From the NCBI GenBank assembly GCA_002367635.1, contig DFDI01000018.1:20376-34679 (forward strand): a stretch of 14,304 nucleotides of DNA. Reading direction: 5' to 3'. Made by a program: the position numbers and the translations under genes. This document shows positions 6,947 to 12,684 of the stretch, piece after piece; within the stretch, counting starts at the first letter, position 1, and every line of letters starts with the position of its first letter. The stretch is from Betaproteobacteria bacterium UBA3031. Its GTDB lineage: Bacteria > Pseudomonadota > Gammaproteobacteria > Burkholderiales > Eutrophovitaceae. The notes below the pieces were generated by a model. That model was not told the DNA's origin. It ran no database searches and was given only the letters and a program-made list of their open reading frames with translations.

Positions 6947-8572
6947 ATGGATCAATCATTTCGCAATTTATTGATTCTCATCTCTGGGGTCTCGCTACTG
7001 GTTTTAAGTGTCGTCACGGATGCCATTTTGGTAGACACGGCAATAATTGGCCAAGTACTGCTTATTTGTGGCCTATTGACCACGCTCTCAGGAGCCTACT
7101 TGTTACGGGCTGAGTTAAACGCATTCTTTAAACGACAACGTGCTGAGGCCTTTGCTTGGTCAATAGGCATGATAGGCATCGTCGTTGCGGTATGTTATCT
7201 CTCGATACAGCATCCGTTCCGGATCGATATGACCGAGGGGGATTTGTACTCACTGTCATCTGAAACCGTTGATATGTTAGAGAGCTTAGAAAACCCTGTT
7301 CACATTACTTTCTTTCACGACCCCATGATGCGAGATACGGTAGATTTCTATCATCTGATCGCATCGAAGTCAGACAAAGTTACAGTTGAGTTTTTCGACC
7401 CCATGCTTAATCCGTCCGCTGCCCGACTCAAAGGGGTCGAGTTTGCGGGAACCACGCTCATGGAGAGCAAAGGTCGGAGCCTGCAGGTCAACACACCGCA
7501 TGAAAGTGACATCGCGAATGGCATTTTAAAAGTAGCTCAAGGCATCCAACAAACCGTCTGTTTTTTGGAAGGACATGGGGAACCTGATCCCTTCAGTTTA
7601 GAGCAACATGATCATACCGAAGGGGATAGTGGCCATGAACATGGCTTGGGGTCAGAGTATGTACTCCATGAACGACACGGTATGGCTAAACTACGCAACA
7701 GTCTTGAGTCTATGAATTATGTGGTCACCAAAATCAACCTAGCCAAAGGTGGTGTCGTCGAAACAGATTGCGCAGTGTTTGTCGTCGCTGGACCTCAAAC
7801 ACCACTCATGCAATCAGAGATTGACTGGATTAGTCAACACATAGAAAGCGGGCACAACATGTTGTTTATGCTCGACCCCAATGTGAAGACGGGACTCGAG
7901 CCAATCATTGAAAAATTAGGCGTTGTACTGGAGGACAATCTCGTTCTGGATCCAGAGAGCCATTTCTGGGCGGATGTCTCATCACCCGCCGTAACAAAAT
8001 ACAATCGTCATTCAATTACCGATGGTCTGACGCTGACTTTTTTCCCTGGCGTTCGCTCACTATCCCCAACTGATGTGCGGGTTTCTAACACCAACGTTCG
8101 GCCGCTCATTAATACATCACTTAAAAGCTATGGGGAAACAGATATCGCCCAACTTGGATTCAATGATGGCGTCGATGATAAAGGGCCACTAACACTAATG
8201 GTCATCGTACAACGTAATCCCGGCTATGGGAAAAGTGCAGCAGCAATAGCGGCTGAATTGCGTGGGGAGACAATAGATGAACCGCCAGCACCAGAGGTCA
8301 CCGGGCCCCCTTCCAGAATTGCGATTTTTGGCGACTCGGACTTTGCGACCAATTCTTTTTTCCACATTATGGGTAATGGGAAACTACTGCTGAGCACCAT
8401 CAATTATTTAACCAAACAAGAAAACCTCATTGGCCTAGAGCCAAAATCGTTGGATATCCCGAGGGTCAATTTGACCAACACACAAATGAAAGGAACCTTA
8501 TTCCTTTCAATCATACTCATTCCCGCCTTGATGGCGATCATTGGCATAGCCGTGTGGTGGAGGCGGCGCTAA
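6947..8572 (+). CDS. GldG-like ABC auxiliary protein with His-rich loop
   Basis: This 541-residue membrane-anchored protein has hydrophobic segments at about 7-27, 33-52 and 68-90, a large periplasmic domain and a C-terminal segment at 517-536 followed by WWRRR. After the third segment comes 'FRIDMTEGDLYSLSSETVDML', the hallmark opening of GldG/ABC_transp_aux proteins ('R.D.T..k.ySLS..T...L'). Such proteins accompany GldA/GldF-type ABC systems; GldG is known from Bacteroidetes gliding, but related cassettes in Proteobacteria have no settled role. Residues 221-244 contain six histidines (H221, H223, H230, H232, H241, H244) with acidic residues, suggesting a metal-binding loop. It starts 2 bases after the permease stop, with GGGGAAG upstream, and its stop overlaps the next ATG (TAATG). 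I infer a stable complex of the four gene products. Confidence 0.85.
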   Translation: MDQSFRNLLILISGVSLLVLSVVTDAILVDTAIIGQVLLICGLLTTLSGAYLLRAELNAFFKRQRAEAFAWSIGMIGIVVAVCYLSIQHPFRIDMTEGDLYSLSSETVDMLESLENPVHITFFHDPMMRDTVDFYHLIASKSDKVTVEFFDPMLNPSAARLKGVEFAGTTLMESKGRSLQVNTPHESDIANGILKVAQGIQQTVCFLEGHGEPDPFSLEQHDHTEGDSGHEHGLGSEYVLHERHGMAKLRNSLESMNYVVTKINLAKGGVVETDCAVFVVAGPQTPLMQSEIDWISQHIESGHNMLFMLDPNVKTGLEPIIEKLGVVLEDNLVLDPESHFWADVSSPAVTKYNRHSITDGLTLTFFPGVRSLSPTDVRVSNTNVRPLINTSLKSYGETDIAQLGFNDGVDDKGPLTLMVIVQRNPGYGKSAAAIAAELRGETIDEPPAPEVTGPPSRIAIFGDSDFATNSFFHIMGNGKLLLSTINYLTKQENLIGLEPKSLDIPRVNLTNTQMKGTLFLSIILIPALMAIIGIAVWWRRR

Positions 8573-9207
8573 TGAACTCGAATAAGAGTCTGAAGTTTGT
8601 TTGGATCATACTGATTGCACTAGTAGCATTCATTACCGTGATTAACTCAAACAGTGACGACCACGACGGCCATTCTGAGCACGACGACCACGAGAATGTA
8701 TTCAAGAGTGGCTCGCTACTCCCCGTTAAGTTGTCAGACATTTTTGCTGTCGAACTCGTCCATCAAGGTGATTTATTTCTTCTAGAGAAAGATGAATCAG
8801 GCCATTGGTTTTATCATACTCACGGGGCAACAAACGGAATTTTAAAATCACATGAACATGTTGCAACACCCACTGAGAACGAAGCCATTTCTATTTCGTT
8901 AATGGGGCTTGAAAATGCACGTGTTGAAAGGCGACTTGAAACAACAGAAAAAGACGAATATGGCGTGACAAAACCTGCTCTTATTTCCCTCGTGTATGGA
9001 CAAGATAAATCTCGACCGATCAGTCAATTTGCATTTGGCGATCTCGCGACAGATCATCTCAGTCGATACGTACATCTCGTCGGATCAGACCAAGTTGCAA
9101 CCATTGCAGACTACCAATACACCAATCTCATTGAACTGATAGAGAAAATAAAAAATATCAATCTAGAAGCGAGTCAATCAATATCACAATCGGAAGCTGT
9201 CCAGTAA
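8572..9207 (+). CDS. DUF4340-like membrane-anchored protein, His-rich
   Basis: This 211-residue protein has one N-terminal membrane segment (about 9-25) and a periplasmic remainder. DUF4340 proteins usually follow GldG-like genes, and the 'YGVTKPALISLVYG' stretch matches their 'yGL..P...v...' pattern, but at 211 residues it is shorter than most, so the call leans on context. Right after the membrane segment comes H31-x-x-H34-x-x-H37-x-x-H40 with intervening Asp and Glu; further histidines follow at 64, 78, 82, 84, 94 and 96. The frame could begin at GTG 8554, but ATG 8572 is preferred: GGAGG (8559-8563) sits 8 bases before it and it overlaps the upstream stop. It is the last gene of the cassette, 76 bases before coaBC. 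The histidine pattern suggests metal binding; the function is unknown. Confidence 0.72.
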   Translation: MNSNKSLKFVWIILIALVAFITVINSNSDDHDGHSEHDDHENVFKSGSLLPVKLSDIFAVELVHQGDLFLLEKDESGHWFYHTHGATNGILKSHEHVATPTENEAISISLMGLENARVERRLETTEKDEYGVTKPALISLVYGQDKSRPISQFAFGDLATDHLSRYVHLVGSDQVATIADYQYTNLIELIEKIKNINLEASQSISQSEAVQ

Positions 9208-9283
9208 CCGTTAGTGATGATTGGTGTAAACTATCTGACTAACACAGCTTTATTTTATAGTGACTTTCCAAAGATAATTCGCA

Positions 9284-10474
9284 ATGAATGAGCTCAACGG
9301 CAAGCGTATTCTTCTCGGTGTAACAGGAGGAATCGCAGCATATAAAGCTGCTGAATTGGTCCGTTTACTGAAAAAGAACGGTGCTGATGTTCGTGTCGTA
9401 ATGACGGACTCAGGAGCCCAATTCGTATCTCCGGTAACCCTCCAAGCGTTAAGCGGGAACCCTGTACACACATCAATGTGGGATCAGTCCATACCAAATG
9501 GTATGCCCCATATTGAACTATCGAGGGATTGCGATCTCATTTTAGTTGCTCCAGCCACAGCGGACTTTATAGCGAAGCTAGCCGCAGGGCGCGCGAATGA
9601 CTTACTCAGCACCCTGTGCCTTGCCAGAGACTGCGTCCTCATGATCGCTCCGGCAATGAACAGGCAAATGTGGGAGAACCCCTCTACGCAAAGGAACATT
9701 AAGACCTTACTGGCTGATGGCGTTCACTTGGTTGGCCCAGAAAGCGGTGAGCAAGCGTGTGGTGAGGTGGGAGTTGGCCGTATGAGCGAACCGTCGCTGA
9801 TCGCGAATGAGATCGTGTCGTGGCTACAGCCGAAATTGCTGCAAAATAAAAATGTCATTGTCACAGCCGGACCGACCTATGAGGCGATTGACGCAGTGCG
9901 TGGGATCACCAATGCCAGTTCAGGGAAAATGGGATACGCGGTAGCGCAAGCGGCTATAGATGCGGGAGCTAACGTAACGCTGATTTCCGGAAAAACCAAT
10001 CTTAATCCGCCTGCGAGAGCACGATTCATTTCAATAATCTCAGCCCAAGATATGTTTGATGCCGTGATCAATGAGGTTGATCACTCAGATATTTTTATCT
10101 CAGTCGCCGCAGTGGCAGATTTTAAGGTTAGAAACCCCAGTGAGCACAAAATAAAGAAATCTCAACAAAAGCTCAGTATTGAATTTGACGAAACACCAGA
10201 TATTTTAAAATCAGTTGCCAGCAGAAAAAACCGTCCCTTCTGTGTTGGTTTTGCGGCAGAGAGTCAAAATGTCGAAGAGTATGCTCGGAAGAAAAGAATC
10301 GAAAAAGGCATACCTTTGATTGCGGCCAATTTGGTCACCGACGCACTTAACAGTGACGACAATTCACTGGTGCTTATTGATGAACACGGAACAAAGACGT
10401 TAGCTTCCAGCTCAAAACTGGAACAAGCGAGACAGCTTATGATGCATATAAGCGGCCTCATCAATAAACAGTAA
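9284..10474 (+). CDS. coaBC: Bifunctional phosphopantothenoylcysteine decarboxylase / phosphopantothenate-cysteine ligase
   Basis: This 396-residue cytoplasmic enzyme carries out two steps of coenzyme A synthesis: joining cysteine to 4'-phosphopantothenate (CoaB, C-terminal) and decarboxylating the product (CoaC, N-terminal, FMN-dependent). The CoaC half shows GVTGGIAAYKAAELVR near the start, the catalytic H76 in MPHIELSR, the PAMN motif and the active-site C159 in QACGEVGVGRM. The CoaB half begins near 190 with TAGPTYEAIDAVRGITNASSGKMG, followed by SVAAVADF (273-280) and K289 in HKIKK, which falls at the position known to be important in E. coli. Length matches the E. coli protein (~406). 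The ribosome binding site is weak. dut follows by 19 bases, the conserved coaBC-dut order. Confidence 0.97.
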   Translation: MNELNGKRILLGVTGGIAAYKAAELVRLLKKNGADVRVVMTDSGAQFVSPVTLQALSGNPVHTSMWDQSIPNGMPHIELSRDCDLILVAPATADFIAKLAAGRANDLLSTLCLARDCVLMIAPAMNRQMWENPSTQRNIKTLLADGVHLVGPESGEQACGEVGVGRMSEPSLIANEIVSWLQPKLLQNKNVIVTAGPTYEAIDAVRGITNASSGKMGYAVAQAAIDAGANVTLISGKTNLNPPARARFISIISAQDMFDAVINEVDHSDIFISVAAVADFKVRNPSEHKIKKSQQKLSIEFDETPDILKSVASRKNRPFCVGFAAESQNVEEYARKKRIEKGIPLIAANLVTDALNSDDNSLVLIDEHGTKTLASSSKLEQARQLMMHISGLINKQ

Positions 10475-10493
10475 TCTTAAACTCACTAAGACA

Positions 10494-10943
10494 ATGAAAC
10501 GCTTAGACGTCAAAATTCTCGACTCAAGAATTAAAGATCAATTGCCAGACTACTCCACACCAGGTTCTGCTGGACTTGACTTGCGTGCCTGCATCGAAGC
10601 TGCTGAGACCATCGAGCCCGGCCAAACCATACTGGTTCCCACCGGCTTTGCCATCAACATTCAAGATCCTAAATATGCCGCGGTCATTCTCCCGCGCTCA
10701 GGGCTCGGTCACAAGCACGGGATTGTTTTAGGTAATCTCGTAGGCCTTATAGACTCGGATTATCAAGGGCAGATTATGGTGTCCGTTTGGAATCGAAGCG
10801 CAGAAGCTTTCGAATTAGCGCCTATGGAGCGTATTGCGCAATTGGTGATCATACCCGTGGCACAAGTTGCTTTTAATTTAGTGGATGATTTTGATGATAG
10901 TTCTCGTGGTTCTGGAGGCTTTGGTAGTACAGGACGCCAATAA
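10494..10943 (+). CDS. dut: Deoxyuridine 5'-triphosphate nucleotidohydrolase (dUTPase)
   Basis: This 149-residue trimeric enzyme splits dUTP into dUMP and pyrophosphate, keeping uracil out of DNA and feeding dTMP synthesis. The family motifs are in order: PGSAGLDLRA (23-32), PRSGLG (67-72), GLIDSDYQG (84-92, with the catalytic Asp89 region) and the C-terminal P-loop-like RGSGGFGSTG (138-147). Length is close to E. coli Dut (151). The start ATG 10494 gives the usual N-terminus 'MKRLDVKILD'; only a weak ribosome binding site is seen. It is co-directional with coaBC and ends at a bidirectional terminator that separates it from the converging dehydrogenase module. Confidence 0.97.
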   Translation: MKRLDVKILDSRIKDQLPDYSTPGSAGLDLRACIEAAETIEPGQTILVPTGFAINIQDPKYAAVILPRSGLGHKHGIVLGNLVGLIDSDYQGQIMVSVWNRSAEAFELAPMERIAQLVIIPVAQVAFNLVDDFDDSSRGSGGFGSTGRQ

Positions 10944-10971
10944 AAAAACCGGCTCATCGCCGGTTTTTTTT
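10942..10971. terminator. Bidirectional rho-independent terminator (dut / cytochrome)
   Basis: ACCGGC (10948-10953), loop TCATC, GCCGGT (10959-10964) are flanked by a run of A on the left and a run of T to 10971. It can stop the coaBC-dut transcript on the + strand and the cytochrome transcript on the - strand, whose stop codon lies at 10991. Confidence 0.9.
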
Positions 10972-10990
10972 CAATCAAACTTAGCACTAT

Positions 10991-11539
10991 TTATTCTGGG
11001 AAAACCATTATTTCTTCCTTAATGTAAGGATCTTTAATTTCTCCCGAAGCAATACGACGAACCTCTTCAGAACGCAGATACGCTACGACCGATAAAATGT
11101 CCATACCAGAGATCGTTGTGCCAAATGCGCCCATTGCCCCACCCACACTTTTATTAGTGATGCCGATAGAGATGGTCGTCAATATAGCCATATTGCTATT
11201 AGCAGAGTAGGCAAATTTCCCACAAGTCAGACAAGGTCCTTTTCCGCCTTTACCTTGGCCACCATGACAAAACGAACAACGGCGGTCATACCACTCTCGG
11301 CCATTTTGCACCAAGCAGTCTTTTTCCACTTCCAATGCTAAATCAGCTTCGCTGCTTTTGTGCATTGTTCCCGAATAAGGTTGATCGATACACGCTTGCG
11401 TCAGCGTTTGCTCAACCATTGTGGAATCCTCAGCATAAACATTGTCTATGCTTATGTTTGTCAAAAACACCATCGCAACGACACCACACAATATAGCGCT
11501 GAAGCGACGGAAGAGTGATGAAAAAGAAATCCCTAACAT
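10991..11539 (-). CDS. Periplasmic c-type cytochrome, cytochrome cL-like partner of the PQQ dehydrogenase
   Basis: This 182-residue protein has an N-terminal hydrophobic stretch and likely signal peptide (cleavage near Val-Tyr-Ala36). A single haem site CSFCH is at 88-92; the likely axial methionine is M136 in GGAMGAFG, a pattern typical of cytochrome cL (MxaG/XoxG) proteins. It ends in a helix SGMDILSVVAYLRS, the usual C-terminal haem-covering helix. It presumably takes electrons from the PQQ dehydrogenase encoded two genes upstream and passes them to the respiratory chain. ATG 11539 is chosen over a TTG two codons earlier, because GGAGG lies 8 bases before the ATG but only 2 before the TTG. 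An extra C103-x-x-C106 without histidine follows the haem site, and Cys50 and Cys75 could form a disulfide. I infer XoxG-like function but give no symbol. Confidence 0.83.
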   Translation of the reverse strand: MLGISFSSLFRRFSAILCGVVAMVFLTNISIDNVYAEDSTMVEQTLTQACIDQPYSGTMHKSSEADLALEVEKDCLVQNGREWYDRRCSFCHGGQGKGGKGPCLTCGKFAYSANSNMAILTTISIGITNKSVGGAMGAFGTTISGMDILSVVAYLRSEEVRRIASGEIKDPYIKEEIMVFPE

Positions 11540-11579
11540 TACCAATTCCTCCCTACTTAAATTATTTTTTCGTACGCTC

Positions 11580-12461
11580 TTACTCTTCTAGTGGGGGAAA
11601 GTAAGGAACATCGTATTTTTTTACTAGCCTAGCTATTGTACCGTTTTCAATTAAGGTCCCAATACCTTGGTTGATAAAATCTCTTAGTGTTTTATCTTGC
11701 TTGCGGAGCACAAATTTGAGATTCCACAATTGCTGACCAAGACCCTCTGGAACGTAATCTTCACCAATAGCCGCATACAATTGGTCGGCACTATAGTTAT
11801 CGGAAAGAACGAACGTCGCTTCGGGGTGATTACGTTTTGCCTGTGATGGCGCATGCGAAAACACAATTGCCGCATCAGTCTCACCATTAACCATATCCCT
11901 CATCACTCGTGCATTGTCAGCTTGCAGTGCGCGCTTAATGCCATGCGTGAACAACCAGTCATCCATCGGTGTAGACATTTGCACCCCGATCGGCATCCCA
12001 GCGTCGATGATCTCTTTAATTGATAACCCTGCCGCCTTATTCTGCGTCACCAATACATAACCTACTGCCATATATGCTTTTGTGAAGGCCAGCTGTCCCA
12101 TGAGTACGTCGTCGTCATCGTTATCTCCCACACCAGCAAAAATTTGGCATCGGCCCTTGATGATCGAATTACGCAATGCTCGGGACATACCACCTCTTGT
12201 ACCGGTGTCTGCCCAGTACATTTCGAGATCAAACCCACCAAGCTCTGCTAACGCACCCATAACTTCCACATCGAATCCTGGAGGCGTCACATTCTTTACT
12301 GAATAAGGATAAGAATAGGGATCCGCGCACGCAGTCAATATTCCCCGCTCTTGAATTTTTTCAAAAGTATTTTGTGCCTCGTTAGCCGAACCTTGCAGCG
12401 GCAACCAAGCGAACATAATACCCAACAGAACTTGCAACAATTTATTTTTTAACAAAGCCAT
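11580..12461 (-). CDS. MxaJ/XoxJ-like periplasmic solute-binding protein associated with quinoprotein dehydrogenase
   Basis: This 293-residue exported protein has a signal peptide (1-26, cleavage after Gly-Ser-Ala) and a family-3 solute-binding fold. The mature part opens with 'RGILTACADPYSYPYS', the variant of 'LRVCADPNNLPFS' seen in MxaJ/XoxJ proteins, followed by 'PPGFDVEVMGALAELGGFD'. 'GMPIGVQMSTPMDDWL' and 'NGETDAAIVFSHAP' match the second lobe of such proteins. XoxJ is thought to assist activation or metal/PQQ loading of the dehydrogenase; a transport role is not expected because no ABC partner is nearby. It lies 40 bases upstream of the cytochrome gene. The ATG at 12461 directly abuts GGGAG, too close for normal initiation; a TTG two codons in (12455) would have proper spacing, so the true start may be there. 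Confidence 0.82.
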   Translation of the reverse strand: MALLKNKLLQVLLGIMFAWLPLQGSANEAQNTFEKIQERGILTACADPYSYPYSVKNVTPPGFDVEVMGALAELGGFDLEMYWADTGTRGGMSRALRNSIIKGRCQIFAGVGDNDDDDVLMGQLAFTKAYMAVGYVLVTQNKAAGLSIKEIIDAGMPIGVQMSTPMDDWLFTHGIKRALQADNARVMRDMVNGETDAAIVFSHAPSQAKRNHPEATFVLSDNYSADQLYAAIGEDYVPEGLGQQLWNLKFVLRKQDKTLRDFINQGIGTLIENGTIARLVKKYDVPYFPPLEE

Positions 12462-12510
12462 CTCCCGGAAACTGTAATCGATTTAATTCGATCTCGTTAC
12501 GTCTCCTTAG

Positions 12511-12533
12511 TTCACACAGTTCACTTAATTCAC
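12511..12533 (-). repeat. Three GTGAA direct repeats with 9-bp period
   Basis: TTCAC occurs at 12511-12515, 12520-12524 and 12529-12533 on the + strand (GTGAA on the coding strand), each separated by 4 bases. The spacing is just under one helical turn. It could be a direct-repeat regulator site, or simple chance in a short region. Confidence 0.4.
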
Positions 12534-12558
12534 ATGACGGAATCATCCGCCCCGTTTT

Positions 12559-12580
12559 GTGGTTAAAACCTATTAACCAC
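12559..12580. promoter_or_regulatory. 22-bp perfect inverted repeat, possible operator
   Basis: GTGGTTAA (12559-12566) and TTAACCAC (12573-12580) are exact reverse complements around a 6-base spacer. The size and spacing suit a dimeric regulator. It lies about 100 bases upstream of the binding-protein start and 30 bases beyond the dehydrogenase terminator. Confidence 0.5.
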
Positions 12581-12600
12581 TACATTTTTGCATCTGTTAC

Positions 12601-12633
12601 ATAAAAATAAGGGAGGGCTAAAAAGCCCTCCCT
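12601..12633 (-). terminator. Terminator/attenuator after the PQQ dehydrogenase gene
   Basis: AGGGAGGGCT (12610-12619) pairs with AGCCCTCCCT (12624-12633) around a 4-base loop. On the - strand the stem is followed by TTATTTTTAT, a good T-rich tail. It lies about 50 bases after the dehydrogenase stop and probably limits transcription into the accessory genes. Confidence 0.87.
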
Positions 12634-12684
12634 CATCCTAGCTCTTACAACTACTTCTCAGTAGCAGTGTCTACGAAGTCAATA

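Larger units (their letters stand above)
12462..12604 (-). promoter_or_regulatory. Structured leader between dehydrogenase and binding-protein genes
   Basis: This non-coding part of the 223-base gap holds a perfect 8-bp inverted repeat (12559-12566 with 12573-12580, 6-base spacer), three GTGAA units at a 9-base period on the - strand (12511-12533), a consensus-like AAGGAG at 12503-12508 with no start codon after it, and an ATCGA/TCGAT repeat (12477-12492). It probably contains regulatory sites or a second promoter for the binding-protein/cytochrome pair. I could not fix a convincing -35/-10 pair. Confidence 0.45.

Noticed and set aside
9210..9243. GTTAGT / ACTAAC inverted repeat before coaBC as a terminator
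   Set aside because: Six-base AT-rich arms with a 22-base loop and no T-tract; too weak.
9208..9283. Promoter for coaBC in the 76-base gap
   Set aside because: A TTGGTG and a TATTTT are present, but their spacing (24 bases) is wrong; no support beyond AT-rich sequence. Readthrough from the ABC cassette is as likely.
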